Assembly: GCF_000814675.1 (NCBI RefSeq)
Contig: NZ_JWIG01000023.1
Location: 42,632 to 106,631 of the forward strand
Reading direction: 5' to 3'
Source: Pseudoalteromonas distincta
GTDB lineage: Bacteria; Pseudomonadota; Gammaproteobacteria; Enterobacterales; Alteromonadaceae
DNA length: 64,000 nt
Shown: positions 53,926 through 64,000 of the stretch, one piece after another
Layout: each line of letters opens with the position of its first letter
How positions within the stretch are numbered: position 1 is the first letter of the stretch
The notes under the pieces: model-generated
Told to the model about the DNA's origin: nothing
Seen by the model: the letters and a program-made list of their open reading frames with translations, nothing else
Databases searched by the model: none
Made by a program: the position numbers and the translations under genes

Positions 53926-56457
53926 TTATTTTGGGCTAGCTTGTTGTTGGTAAAACGTTTTATTTTTAGAAATTTTTTCGAGTTCATCTTTTACTTTTTC
54001 AACAGGTATTGGGCGTGCAATAAAGTAGCCTTGCCCATAATCAACACCAATTTCTTTTAGTGCAAAAAATATCTCTTCGTTTTCAACGTACTCAGCTACA
54101 GAGCGCTTATCGAGAGACCGACTAATATCATTTATTGCTTTTACTAACGCTAAATCTATAGGGTCATTGAGCATATCACTGACAAATGAGCCGTCAATTT
54201 TCACATGCTGTGCTGGTAGCTGTTTTAAATAATTAAATGTACTAAATCCAGTTCCAAAATCATCGATAGAAAAATGACAGCCTAAGCTATTAAGCTTCTC
54301 AATCATTTTACGAGTGGCCTTTAGGTTATTAATACTCGCAGATTCAGTTATTTCAAAAATTATCCGCGAAGCAGGCACGTTATACTTTTCAAGGTTTGAT
54401 TCAATTAATGGCAATAAGCGTTCATCTAAGAACGATTGTGCAGACAAATTGATAGCAACTTGGTTTAACTCTGGGTGCTTAGATACACAAGCAATAGCAT
54501 TACGTATAACGCATTGATCCATCAAAAATGTGTCGTTAAGCATTTCTAAAGAGGGAATAAACTGATTTGGGTATACGAGTTCACCTTTTAGTTTTAAGCG
54601 TAAAAGCGCTTCAAAATAAGCAACTTTACACTCTTTAAAATCCCAAATAGGTTGGTAATGTAGTTCAATATTATCTTGCTGTAGTGCTTGGCGAATTTCG
54701 TGGCCCCATTCAAGCCCTGTTTGTAGTGTATTGTTTTGAGCATCTTCTTTTGAATAGCAATGTACTAAGTTACGCCCTAGGTTTTTGGCAATATACAAAG
54801 CAATATCGGCTTGTTTTAAACACTCATTAGGGTCGTTATTTTGTGTCGTGATTTGAGTTAAACCAATAGAGCAGCTAATAGTGTATATCTGATCTTCTGA
54901 TTTAAAAGCATGTTTTTCTATCGCACTACACACACCTTCTGCAATAAGGTGTGCATCCAGTAAATTCATATTAGTAAGTATGACTGCAAATTCATCCCCA
55001 CCAATTCTGCATACCAGGTGATCGTCGCCAATATTTGCTTTAAATAATTGCGCCACTTCTTTTAAAACTATATCGCCCTGATGATGGCCTTTACTGTCGT
55101 TTATTATTTTAAAGTGATCGAGGTCAATATAAATAACAGCATGCTCTATGCCATCATAGGTGTATTTATCTTGGCATATTTTATTAAGCTGTTGATCAAA
55201 ATAATAACGATTATGTAAACCAGTTAATGGGTCATGGTGTGCTAAATGACGTAGTTGAATCTCAGCTTGCTTTCGTTCGTGTATATTGTCGATAGTTGCG
55301 GTTATAGTCGCGTTATTACGACTATTTTTTATTAGCTGCAATCTGCATTCAACCCAAATTAAATTGCCATTTTTGTGGGTTAACTTTACTTCTATTTGTT
55401 GCTGTTGCTCGCCACCATGTAAAATATCGTTGATAGTGTAGTCAAGCCTTCCTTTATCTTCGTTATTACAATAAGCGCTTAATGGGTTTTGTAGTGATGA
55501 TTTAACACCAAAACCGCTTAATGTTTCCCATGCGGGGTTAATAAAACGAATATTACCTTGCTGATCGAGCTCTAAAACAACTGTATTTAAGTGCAATAAA
55601 ATACGCTGATGAGCTGAAAATAACTCTTTGTAACGCACTTCGCTCACGCTTAATTGTTCTACTTTGTAAGCAAATTCAGCATAACTCACCATAAAATCTT
55701 CACGCCGTGCGGCGTGGTCACACACTTTGTTTAAAAATGAAGGATCGTAAGGGGCTCTAATAAAGTCGGTAACACCCGAAAGCAAAAGCTGCTCAGCGTA
55801 ATCGGCATCGTCACTTTCTATAATTGTAACAATAGCTTGTTTAGAATTGTGCTGGAGGATTTCTTCAACGAGTACACTCGAGCTCTCTGCACTTGATGTA
55901 GTGGCATCGAGTAGCACAATTGAAAACTGCTGTTGGTTATAAGCGTTAAGTGCCGCTTTAGCTGAAGTTACGTGAGTGATAGCAAAGTTTAACTTTAACT
56001 GTTCACTTATTTTGTCGGCCGTATTTTGAAGTGGCTCTAATAATAATAAGTTTAGCCGGCTACTTTTTTCTAAGTGAGTAGATAAAACATTCGCAAGTAC
56101 TTGAGGGAGCATATCTTTGTGCTCAAACGGTAGTACAGCATCTATCCCATAGCTTCGGGCTGTTGTTTCGGCAATCCGCTCACAGTAAATTGGCGGAATA
56201 AGTAAGATTGGTGTGTTTTTTGGTGTTTTTAATAACCCTGAGCGGATCATCCTAGAAAAGCGCCAGCCATCAATTTTACCAACATTAATGCCCGTTATTA
56301 TAATATCAACAGGGTGTTGTTTTAAAAGCTTTAAAGCTTGTTGGCTGTCTTGGGCATCAATAAAGGTAAATACATTTAAGCTCTCTAAAGTGCCCTTAAT
56401 CGCGCGACGTTCAGCACTACTTGCGTTTAATATTAGCAATTTAAGCTGGTTTGGCAC
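53926..56457 (-). CDS. pseudo-receiver/PAS/GGDEF/EAL protein (c-di-GMP turnover)
   Basis: The 843-residue protein carries two receiver-like domains (about 1-125 and 135-250), a PAS domain (about 280-395), a GGDEF domain (about 405-570) and an EAL domain (about 585-840). The first receiver has Gly56 where the phosphoacceptor Asp should be. The second keeps D184, but its Lys is replaced in FIRAPYD. The GGDEF (486-490) and EAL (616-618) signatures are exact, with IDDFGTGFS and KIDGSFV, so both activities look possible. It stands alone with no adjacent kinase, which fits control by something other than phosphorylation. Confidence 0.92.
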   Translation of the reverse strand: MPNQLKLLILNASSAERRAIKGTLESLNVFTFIDAQDSQQALKLLKQHPVDIIITGINVGKIDGWRFSRMIRSGLLKTPKNTPILLIPPIYCERIAETTARSYGIDAVLPFEHKDMLPQVLANVLSTHLEKSSRLNLLLLEPLQNTADKISEQLKLNFAITHVTSAKAALNAYNQQQFSIVLLDATTSSAESSSVLVEEILQHNSKQAIVTIIESDDADYAEQLLLSGVTDFIRAPYDPSFLNKVCDHAARREDFMVSYAEFAYKVEQLSVSEVRYKELFSAHQRILLHLNTVVLELDQQGNIRFINPAWETLSGFGVKSSLQNPLSAYCNNEDKGRLDYTINDILHGGEQQQQIEVKLTHKNGNLIWVECRLQLIKNSRNNATITATIDNIHERKQAEIQLRHLAHHDPLTGLHNRYYFDQQLNKICQDKYTYDGIEHAVIYIDLDHFKIINDSKGHHQGDIVLKEVAQLFKANIGDDHLVCRIGGDEFAVILTNMNLLDAHLIAEGVCSAIEKHAFKSEDQIYTISCSIGLTQITTQNNDPNECLKQADIALYIAKNLGRNLVHCYSKEDAQNNTLQTGLEWGHEIRQALQQDNIELHYQPIWDFKECKVAYFEALLRLKLKGELVYPNQFIPSLEMLNDTFLMDQCVIRNAIACVSKHPELNQVAINLSAQSFLDERLLPLIESNLEKYNVPASRIIFEITESASINNLKATRKMIEKLNSLGCHFSIDDFGTGFSTFNYLKQLPAQHVKIDGSFVSDMLNDPIDLALVKAINDISRSLDKRSVAEYVENEEIFFALKEIGVDYGQGYFIARPIPVEKVKDELEKISKNKTFYQQQASPK

Positions 56458-56539
56458 GAGTTGAACACCCCTAATATAACTTATAATAATTTAGCCGAAC
56501 AAGAATAGTGACATTTAACCATAAGAACAAGAGAATTTA

Positions 56540-56641
56540 ATGGCAAACACGCAAACAGACATTATAAGTTTGGCTGATTTCTTGAGCTTAATATCCGATA
56601 CATATACACTTGGCGCGATTTTAAATGATGTGGATTACTAA
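56540..56641 (+). CDS. candidate 33-residue leader ORF before queA
   Basis: ATG 56540 opens 33 codons ([20 protein letters not shown]...) ending at TAA 56639-56641, two bases before the queA ATG. AAGAG lies 9-13 bases upstream of its ATG. The tight spacing would allow coupled translation of queA. The peptide is acidic with an amphipathic helix and has no known family. It could also be a chance frame in the 5' leader. Confidence 0.35.
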   Translation: MANTQTDIISLADFLSLISDTYTLGAILNDVDY

Positions 56642-56643
56642 TT

Positions 56644-57675
56644 ATGCGCGTGGCTGACTTTAGCTTTGACTTACCTGATGAATTAATAGCTCGTTTTCCT
56701 AAAGCGGACAGAACCAGCAGCCGTCTACTCACTTTAGATGGCCCAAGCGGAACTTTAGAACATAAAGTGTTTAGCGATATACTTGATTTAGTAAACGAAG
56801 GCGATTTATTGGTCTTTAACAATACACGCGTTATTCCAGCACGTATGTTTGGTCAAAAAGCTTCAGGCGGAAAAGTTGAAGTACTTGTAGAGCGGGTATT
56901 AGATGAGCATCGCGTACTTGCGCATGTACGGGCAAGTAAGTCGCTTAAGGTCGGTAACGAAGTTATTTTAGAAGGCAAAGCCAAGGCAATAATGGTTGCA
57001 CGCCACGATACTTTATTTGAGCTTGAGTTCGATCATAGCCAAAACGTGTTAGATATACTTAATGATATTGGCCATATGCCACTGCCTCCTTATATTGACC
57101 GACCTGATACCGATGCTGACCGTGAGCGTTATCAAACTGTTTATGGTGAAAAACCAGGTGCAGTTGCAGCACCAACTGCAGGTCTACATTTTGACGATAA
57201 GTTAATGACAGCACTCAAAGGTAAAGGTGTAAACATGGCTTTTGTTACGCTACACGTTGGCGCTGGTACTTTTCAGCCGGTACGAGTTGATAGTGTTGAT
57301 GAGCATGTAATGCACTCAGAATACATAGAAGTACCTGATGACGTAGTTGCAGCTGTTGCGCAAACTAAAGCAAATGGTGGGCGTGTAATTGCGGTAGGCA
57401 CAACTTCAGTTCGCTCATTAGAGTCGGCTGCTAAAGTTCACGGCGGCAAGTTAGATACGTATTTTGGTGATACCGATATATTTATTTTTCCGGGTTATCA
57501 ATTTAATGTTGTTGATGCCATGGTCACAAATTTTCACTTACCAGAATCAACGCTTATAATGTTAGTCAGCGCATTTAGCGGCCAAGACAATATTATGGGC
57601 GCTTACAATACTGCAATAGAGCAGCAGTACCGCTTTTTTAGTTATGGCGACGCCATGTTTTTAACACGTAAGTAA
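56644..57675 (+). CDS. queA: tRNA preQ1 ribosyltransferase-isomerase QueA
   Basis: QueA transfers and isomerises the ribosyl part of SAM onto preQ1 in tRNA, giving epoxyqueuosine. The 343-residue protein starts [19 protein letters not shown] and contains [12 protein letters not shown], the [10 protein letters not shown] motif, [11 protein letters not shown] and [16 protein letters not shown], all typical. It lies 2 bases after a possible leader ORF. A terminator separates it from tgt, unlike the continuous queA-tgt operon of E. coli. Confidence 0.96.
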   Translation: MRVADFSFDLPDELIARFPKADRTSSRLLTLDGPSGTLEHKVFSDILDLVNEGDLLVFNNTRVIPARMFGQKASGGKVEVLVERVLDEHRVLAHVRASKSLKVGNEVILEGKAKAIMVARHDTLFELEFDHSQNVLDILNDIGHMPLPPYIDRPDTDADRERYQTVYGEKPGAVAAPTAGLHFDDKLMTALKGKGVNMAFVTLHVGAGTFQPVRVDSVDEHVMHSEYIEVPDDVVAAVAQTKANGGRVIAVGTTSVRSLESAAKVHGGKLDTYFGDTDIFIFPGYQFNVVDAMVTNFHLPESTLIMLVSAFSGQDNIMGAYNTAIEQQYRFFSYGDAMFLTRK

Positions 57676-57708
57676 CAAAATATTGTTTAATACTCAGTAG
57701 AATATATT

Positions 57709-57738
57709 AAAACCCCCAGCTTAGTTGCTGGGGTTTTT
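57709..57738 (+). terminator. terminator after queA
   Basis: CCCCAGC and GCTGGGG pair around TTAGTT, with A before and TTTTTG after. One C is bulged. Confidence 0.82.
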
Positions 57739-57789
57739 GTTTGCGGCAATTGGCGAAACTGAATTTATCGCAGCTAATAGTATTAGTGA

Positions 57790-58986
<1,197 letters not shown>

Positions 58987-59011
58987 ACTTTAAAATTAAA
59001 GAGGAAGTATC

Positions 59012-59347
59012 ATGAGTTTATTTATTTCAAATGCACACGCAGCAGCTGGTCAACCTGCGGCAGGCGGTGGTTGGGAAATGCTAATAATGTTAGCTATTTT
59101 CGGTTTGGTTTTTTACTTTTTAATCTACCGCCCACAAGCTAAGCGCGTTAAAGAGCACAAAAGCCTAATGAGTATGATGGCTAAAGGTGATGAAGTACTT
59201 ACCCAAGGCGGTTTAGTGGGCAAAATTGTGAAAATTTCTGAAGAGAAAGATTTCATAGTTATCTCTTTAAACGAGCAAGCAGAAGTTACAGTACAAAAAT
59301 CTGCAGTATCTGCAGTATTGCCAAAAGGCACAATGAAGTCGCTATAA
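59012..59347 (+). CDS. yajC: Sec translocase accessory subunit YajC
   Basis: YajC forms a complex with SecDF and YidC in the inner membrane. The 111-residue protein has a single N-terminal transmembrane segment (about 22-42, followed by YRPQAKR) and a small cytoplasmic domain with [17 protein letters not shown]. An AGAGGAAG ribosome site precedes ATG 59012. It lies 19 bases before secD. Confidence 0.95.
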   Translation: MSLFISNAHAAAGQPAAGGGWEMLIMLAIFGLVFYFLIYRPQAKRVKEHKSLMSMMAKGDEVLTQGGLVGKIVKISEEKDFIVISLNEQAEVTVQKSAVSAVLPKGTMKSL

Positions 59348-59366
59348 AAATAATAAGGACGACCCC

Positions 59367-61226
59367 GTGTTAAACAAGTTTCCAGTTTGGAAGTATTTAC
59401 TTGTTTTAGCTGTGGTAGCCATTGGCCTTTTATATGCCTCTCCAAACTTGTATGGTCGCGATCCGGCCATACAAGTTTCAGGTGCTAAAGGCGCTGATGT
59501 CGATCTCAGTGTTGTAGACAAAGTAAACGCAATCCTTAAAACAAATAATGTAACCGCTAAATCGACAATACTTGAAGATGGACAAATTTTAGTTCGTTTA
59601 AAAAATGTTGAAGAGCAACTTAAAGCGCATGACTTACTTCGTGATTCGCTGAGCGATGATTACATTTCTGCTATTAATATGGCACCTGCTCAACCAGCTT
59701 GGTTAAAAGCGGTTGGTGGTAACCCTATGAAGCTAGGTCTTGATTTAAGTGGTGGCGTACATTTCACCATGGAAATCGACATGGCAACAGCGGTTGATAA
59801 CCAGCTTGAGCAAATGGAACAAGATTTTCGCAGTGACCTGCGCGAAGAAAAACTACGTTATCGTAGTGTTCGCCGCGTAGCAGGCTCCGATCGTATGCGT
59901 GTAGAAATGCGTACCGAAGAAGACAAAAATGCTGCAGAGAGTTTCTTAGAAACTCGCTACCCGCTAAATGTCTACATTGATGACAGCAGTAACGATAAAG
60001 CATTTTTTGCGACAATGAGTGAGCAAAAACTCAAAGAGATTCGTGACTACGCTATCAAGCAAAATGAAACGATTATTCGTAACCGTATCAACCAAATTGG
60101 TGTTGCAGAGCCTAACGTACAACGCCAAGGCGCTGAGCGTATTATTGTTCAACTACCAGGCATTCAAGATACTGCACGTGCTAAAGAAATTTTAGGCGCG
60201 ACAGCAACACTTGAATTTCGTGAAGTAGACGAAAACGCAGATATTAGCGCTGCTGCCCAAGGTCGTATCCCAGCGGGTACTGAAATGATCATGAGCCGCG
60301 ATGGTTACCCTGTTGTACTTAAAAAGCGTATTATTTTAGAGGGCAGCCATATTACGGGCGCGCAATCTGGCGCTGATGAATACCAACGTCCGCAAGTAAG
60401 TATTACGTTAGATAGCAAAGGTGGGGCAAAAATGAATGCCTTTACCAAGCGTGCTATTGGTAAGCGTATGGCAACGGTATTTATTGAGTACAAGCCATCG
60501 GGTAAAAAAGATGCAGACGGTAAAGCGCTTCCGCCTATTAAGGTTGAAGAAGTTATTAACGTAGCAACGATTCAAGCCCGTCTTGATCGCTCGTTCCGTA
60601 TTACCGGCATTGATAACCCAGCAGAAGCACATAACTTAAGCTTACTACTTCGTGCTGGTGCACTTGTAGCGCCAATTCAAATTGTTGAAGAGCGCACAGT
60701 AGGTCCAAGCTTAGGACAAGAAAATATTGAAGCGGGTATGACTGCGGTTGCACTTGGCTTTGCGTTTGTACTTGTATTTATGCTTGTGTACTACAAAGGT
60801 TTTGGTATGGTTGCAAACCTTGCGCTTGCGGCTAACTTAGTACTAATTGTAGGTGTTATGTCTTTAATTCCGGGCGCTACACTTACGCTACCTGGTATTG
60901 CCGGTATTGTATTAACGGTAGGTATGGCGGTTGATGCTAACGTACTTATTTTTGAACGTATTCGTGAAGAGCTGGCCGATGGCCGTAGCCCTCAACAAGC
61001 GATTCATTTTGGTTACGATAGCGCATTTAGTACTATATTTGATGCCAACATCACGACACTAATTGCTGCCATTATACTGTTTGCAGTGGGCACTGGTCCG
61101 ATTGCGGGCTTTGCAGTGACACTTGCGATTGGTATTTTAACTTCAATGTTTACAGCCATCGTTGGTACCCGTGCGGTAATCAACTTATTTGTTGGTGGTA
61201 AACGCATTGATAAACTTTCGATTTAA
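59367..61226 (+). CDS. secD: protein translocase subunit SecD
   Basis: SecD uses the proton gradient to complete protein export on the periplasmic side. The 619-residue protein has one N-terminal transmembrane segment and a large periplasmic P1 domain with the conserved [11 protein letters not shown] (about 124-134). Five more membrane segments near the C terminus include [29 protein letters not shown]. The start is GTG 59367 with AAGGA 9 bases upstream. secF follows after 9 bases. Confidence 0.97.
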   Translation: MLNKFPVWKYLLVLAVVAIGLLYASPNLYGRDPAIQVSGAKGADVDLSVVDKVNAILKTNNVTAKSTILEDGQILVRLKNVEEQLKAHDLLRDSLSDDYISAINMAPAQPAWLKAVGGNPMKLGLDLSGGVHFTMEIDMATAVDNQLEQMEQDFRSDLREEKLRYRSVRRVAGSDRMRVEMRTEEDKNAAESFLETRYPLNVYIDDSSNDKAFFATMSEQKLKEIRDYAIKQNETIIRNRINQIGVAEPNVQRQGAERIIVQLPGIQDTARAKEILGATATLEFREVDENADISAAAQGRIPAGTEMIMSRDGYPVVLKKRIILEGSHITGAQSGADEYQRPQVSITLDSKGGAKMNAFTKRAIGKRMATVFIEYKPSGKKDADGKALPPIKVEEVINVATIQARLDRSFRITGIDNPAEAHNLSLLLRAGALVAPIQIVEERTVGPSLGQENIEAGMTAVALGFAFVLVFMLVYYKGFGMVANLALAANLVLIVGVMSLIPGATLTLPGIAGIVLTVGMAVDANVLIFERIREELADGRSPQQAIHFGYDSAFSTIFDANITTLIAAIILFAVGTGPIAGFAVTLAIGILTSMFTAIVGTRAVINLFVGGKRIDKLSI

Positions 61227-61235
61227 GGAGCAGAC

Positions 61236-62183
61236 ATGCAAATTTTAAGTTTGGGTAGTAGAACCCTTCGTTTCATGTCTCTTCGAAAAGTGGCTATGGG
61301 TTTCTCGACGCTACTAATTTTAGCGTCGTTTGTATCAATTTTTATCAAAGGCCTAAACTTTGGTTTAGATTTTACCGGCGGTACTGCGGTAGAAGTGGGT
61401 TTTTCACAACCGGCTGACCTTAAAAAAGTACGTGATGCACTAGCTGATAATGGTTTTGCTGATGCATCAGTGCAGCTATTTGGTTCAAGTCAAGAAATTT
61501 TAGTTCGCTTAGCACCACGCGGTAGCGATGTAAAAGCTGAAGTAATTGGTAACCAAGTAATCGATGCACTTAAAAAAGCAGACGACAGCGTAGTAATGCG
61601 CCGTATTGAATTTGTAGGCCCAAGTGTAGGTGAAGACTTAAAAGAGCAGGGTGGCCTTGCCATGTTAACTGCGCTTATTTGTATCTTAATCTACGTTGCG
61701 TTTCGTTTTGAATGGCGCTTTGCAGTAGGTGCGGTAGGTGCACTACTACACGATGTTATCATTACTGTGGGTTTATTTTCGGTATTAGGTTTAGAGTTTG
61801 ATTTAACTATATTAGCGGCAATTCTTGCGGTAATTGGTTATTCACTCAATGATACGATTGTTGTATCAGACCGTATACGTGAAAACTTCCGTAAGGTACG
61901 CATTGACGATACGATAGAAATTATTGATATTTCACTTACGCAAACACTTAACCGTACACTTGTAACATCAATCACGACTATTTTAGTATTGATTGCCTTG
62001 TTTGCATGGGGCGGACAAACCATTCATGGTTTTGCAACTGCATTACTGTTTGGTGTGTTTATTGGTACTTATTCTTCGATTTATGTTGCAAGCTCTGTTG
62101 CTATAGCAATGGGCGTAAGCAAAGAAGATTTAATACCTGAAGTGATAGAAAAAGAAGGCGCAGACCAAGACGCTATGCCGTAA
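61236..62183 (+). CDS. secF: protein translocase subunit SecF
   Basis: SecF is the partner of SecD in the export complex. The 315-residue protein has six membrane segments and a periplasmic loop after the first. GLDFTGGTAVEVGF is the SecF signature, and AVIGYSLNDTIVVSDRIRENF is the conserved fourth-segment region. An AAGGAG site precedes ATG 61236. A terminator follows. Confidence 0.97.
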   Translation: MQILSLGSRTLRFMSLRKVAMGFSTLLILASFVSIFIKGLNFGLDFTGGTAVEVGFSQPADLKKVRDALADNGFADASVQLFGSSQEILVRLAPRGSDVKAEVIGNQVIDALKKADDSVVMRRIEFVGPSVGEDLKEQGGLAMLTALICILIYVAFRFEWRFAVGAVGALLHDVIITVGLFSVLGLEFDLTILAAILAVIGYSLNDTIVVSDRIRENFRKVRIDDTIEIIDISLTQTLNRTLVTSITTILVLIALFAWGGQTIHGFATALLFGVFIGTYSSIYVASSVAIAMGVSKEDLIPEVIEKEGADQDAMP

Positions 62184-62496
62184 TGGTTTTGTAACTACTT
62201 TAAAAACCGCTCATTGAGCGGTTTTTTATTGCCTGTAATATATTTATGCTCACGATTGTTTTAGCTTTACTGTGCAAGTATGAATAAACAGTGCTAACTT
62301 TGTAGAGCACGCCATGAGTGTAACGTCGTACTATGTATTTAAGATAAGTATTAATAGCGCGGTTATTAATAAGTACAGTTACATAATATCGCCATCTTTT
62401 ATTTAGGCGCTGGAAGCTGTTTAGCTTAAATAACGCGATAATTTAAACTATCAATAATAACTATTAAAACTACCGATAATAACTAGGGTGATAATT
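62184..62496. other. gap between secF and the orphan binding-protein gene
   Basis: About 310 bases. After the secF terminator it contains two identical palindromic octamers, TATTAATA, at 62349-62356 and 62364-62371 around a GC-rich core. This is a possible operator but may be chance in AT-rich DNA. No ORF or RNA gene is seen. Confidence 0.5.
62202..62228 (+). terminator. terminator after secF
   Basis: AAAAACCGCTC and GAGCGGTTTTT pair around ATT, followed by further T. Confidence 0.92.
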
Positions 62497-63306
62497 ATGT
62501 TGCCATTAAAGTATTTGATTAACGTAGTAAGTTTGTTTGTATGCAGCGCTTTAGCGAGTGAGGTAAATATCGTAAATGTAGCGCAGGAGCAGCGTGTGCA
62601 ATATGCTCGTGATGACTACCTTAACGAGCTATTAGAAAAAGCATTGGTGAGCGCACAATACCCTGCAGAGATTAACCCCGTTTTAATTCATCCCCATCAA
62701 CAACGTACTTTAATAGCACTAGATACAAAAAATTTAGATTTATACTGGAGTATGAGCAGCCCCGAAAGAGAGTCTTTAGCTATTGCGATTAAAATCCCAT
62801 TATTTAAAGGCTACATAGGTAAAAGGGCACTATTAACAAGTAAGAACAGCATTGCTAGATTTAAAGGTATTACTAGCTTAGAGCAGTTAGGCAGGCTTTC
62901 TGCGGTGCAAGGTCATGATTGGCCTGATACAAAAATAATGGCGTTTAATGGCCTGCATATAAGGCCGTTTGCAAATTATCAGGCTATGTTTGCCTTAACA
63001 AGTGCAGGGCGTATTGATTACTTCCCACGTTCATTTATCGAGGTTAATTCAGAGCTAGCGGCAAATAAACAAAGTAACCTAGTGATAGTACCTAATTTAT
63101 ATATGAGTTATCCAACAGGGTTTTATTATTTTGTATCAAATAGTAAGCCAGAGCTTGCAGTGGCAATTAAAAAAGGGCTTGGGATAATGCAAGAAAATGG
63201 CGAGTTTGATGCTTTATTTGATGAATATTTCGCAAAAGATTTAAACTCGTTACCTTACGAAAAAGGTAAAACAGTAGAGTTGAAGCTCGATAACCCTTAT
63301 TTTTAG
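62497..63306 (+). CDS. orphan periplasmic binding protein (SBP_bac_3-like)
   Basis: The 269-residue protein has a signal peptide (about 1-20, ending LASE) and the general shape of a family 3 binding protein: SLEQLGRLSAVQG, a central hinge and a C-terminal helix NGEFDALFDEYF. The N-terminal lobe is divergent and the ligand unknown. ATG 62497 is preferred because AGGG lies about 8 bases upstream. GTG 62488 overlaps that site. No transporter genes are adjacent. Its 3' end is 22 bases from an IS element. Confidence 0.75.
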   Translation: MLPLKYLINVVSLFVCSALASEVNIVNVAQEQRVQYARDDYLNELLEKALVSAQYPAEINPVLIHPHQQRTLIALDTKNLDLYWSMSSPERESLAIAIKIPLFKGYIGKRALLTSKNSIARFKGITSLEQLGRLSAVQGHDWPDTKIMAFNGLHIRPFANYQAMFALTSAGRIDYFPRSFIEVNSELAANKQSNLVIVPNLYMSYPTGFYYFVSNSKPELAVAIKKGLGIMQENGEFDALFDEYFAKDLNSLPYEKGKTVELKLDNPYF

Positions 63307-63310
63307 GCAC

Positions 63311-63328
63311 AAAAAAGGAGCCTGGGCT
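63311..63328 (+). terminator. left part of a terminator cut by the IS element
   Basis: AAAAAAGGAGCC-TG-GGCT is the left arm, loop and start of the right arm of a terminator. The expected CC and T tract are missing because the IS end begins at 63329. Confidence 0.55.
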
Positions 63329-64000
63329 TAATGCCAGTCAGTTAAGCTGACTGGCATCTTTCTTTTTATGGGGATACTTAGATGGTTTTGGCTTAACCCA
63401 TCGGGGATATCTTCTATCCTCTCGTCTAGCTGGCAGCTTAAATAAGACCAGTGTATCGAGTAAGTGCTGCCAGTGTATTGGAATGTTCCCTGGGCTCATT
63501 ATAGATACTGACGAGAAATACTGAATGACAGCCATCGAACTGCTAGAGAAACTAAGCTGGTTAGGCCATATCCCTGTGACTGTCGCCGCCATCGTCATTA
63601 TTCTTCGTATTAAATTATAGGCGAGTAACACGGCCCATAGCTCCTGACGCACCATGTCTGGACGCTTACTTCTTAAATGGTATGCGCTATCAAGCATGGT
63701 TTGTTTGATTTCTCTAAACCCAAGTTCTATCTCCCAACGATGACAATATAATTCAACAATTTCATTACCTGGATAACGCAATCTATCCGTCATCGAGGTT
63801 AATATACGGTAGCTTTTGCCCTTTATTGTTTTGCTGATTAATCTCGCTTTAATCGTTTCAGGAACATCGGGAAAGTTTTTTTGTGCATGCTTTGTGGTTT
63901 TCAATTCAATGATATGGTCATTTTTACCCGCGCTGGAGATGATTTCATACTGTAAGTCGGGCCTTGCTGGTATCAGCCAGTGCCTCATCTCCCCAGTTTG
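63329..64000 (-). mobile_element. IS4-family insertion sequence, one end and partial body
   Basis: The end reads TAATGCCAGTCAGTTAAG, very close to the terminal repeat I recall for E. coli IS4 (TAATGCCGATCAGTTAAG). It contains a perfect hairpin, ATGCCAGTCAG with CTGACTGGCAT (63331-63357), overlapping the transposase stop. The other end is outside the window, so completeness and target duplication cannot be judged. Confidence 0.85.
63338..64000 (-). CDS. IS4-family transposase, C-terminal part (runs off window)
   Basis: The frame is open to the window edge, with QTGE preceding MRHWLIPARPD, so the internal Met at 63988 is not the start. It contains the exact IS4 signature Y-(2)-R-(3)-E-(6)-K within YCHRWEIELGFREIKQ, including the third catalytic acid. 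The C terminus is basic (PKPSKYPHKKKDASQLN). About 220 residues are visible. No frameshift is seen, so the copy may be active. Confidence 0.93.
   Translation of the reverse strand, partial: QTGEMRHWLIPARPDLQYEIISSAGKNDHIIELKTTKHAQKNFPDVPETIKARLISKTIKGKSYRILTSMTDRLRYPGNEIVELYCHRWEIELGFREIKQTMLDSAYHLRSKRPDMVRQELWAVLLAYNLIRRIMTMAATVTGIWPNQLSFSSSSMAVIQYFSSVSIMSPGNIPIHWQHLLDTLVLFKLPARREDRRYPRWVKPKPSKYPHKKKDASQLN

Overview
This window looks like chromosome from a marine gammaproteobacterium of the order Alteromonadales, most probably Pseudoalteromonas. The DNA is AT-rich by eye. The order miaA-hfq-hflX-hflK-hflC-purA is typical of gammaproteobacteria. purA is followed by motX, a sodium-driven flagellar motor gene, as I recall for Vibrio. 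The tRNA carries an encoded CCA, and pstC and pstA are of the long type. The genus is an inference from gene content and was not tested by a search.

Layout. 1-7269: an unidentified C-terminal fragment, then tRNA modification (miaA), RNA chaperone (hfq), ribosome-associated GTPase (hflX), the HflKC complex, purA and motX. 7339-12407: a CPA1-type cation/proton antiporter on the minus strand, an 870-base divergent gap with hairpins and a small hydrophobic ORF, then proBA. 12480-19227, minus strand: a putative signalling cassette of a PotD-like periplasmic binding protein, a phosphorelay-type hybrid histidine kinase and a REC-PAS-GGDEF-EAL protein, with no transporter genes. 19415-22990: tRNA-Ala(UGC), a lipoprotein, a trans-editing-type deacylase, an MFS transporter, a DUF2058 protein and a cytochrome c.

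23079-27638: an adducin-type class II aldolase and an acid-sugar dehydratase (plus strand) converge on a lactonase-like amidohydrolase, an SDR dehydrogenase and slyD (minus strand). Together they resemble a non-phosphorylating aldose oxidation route. 27705-34371: mltD, a periplasmic metallo-beta-lactamase-fold protein, the zapA cell-division pair, rlmJ, a YbaY/META lipoprotein, a PhnA/YjdM protein and an orphan binding protein. 34521-36403: an HDOD-EAL regulator coupled to a PqiA-like membrane protein.

36468-43175: a copper/silver module with a Met/Cys-rich exported peptide, a fold-back MITE-like repeat and cusCBA, where CusB carries a fused CusF domain. 43321-43882: an orphan helical protein behind a candidate sigma-54 promoter. 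43968-52494: gcvR, then phosphate uptake. A canonical Pho-box promoter drives pstC-pstA-pstB-phoU (no pstS here), followed by a DUF47 protein and the low-affinity Pit transporter. 52577-56457: oxyR, a small membrane protein and a second GGDEF-EAL protein with pseudo-receiver domains. 56540-62183: queuosine genes queA and tgt, then yajC-secD-secF. 62497-64000: an orphan binding protein whose terminator seems to have been cut by an IS4-family element that runs off the window.

Most of the window is conserved housekeeping sequence. The parts most worth a second look are the binding protein/kinase/c-di-GMP cassette, the divergent gap before proB, the MITE in the copper locus, the sigma-54 orphan and the IS junction.
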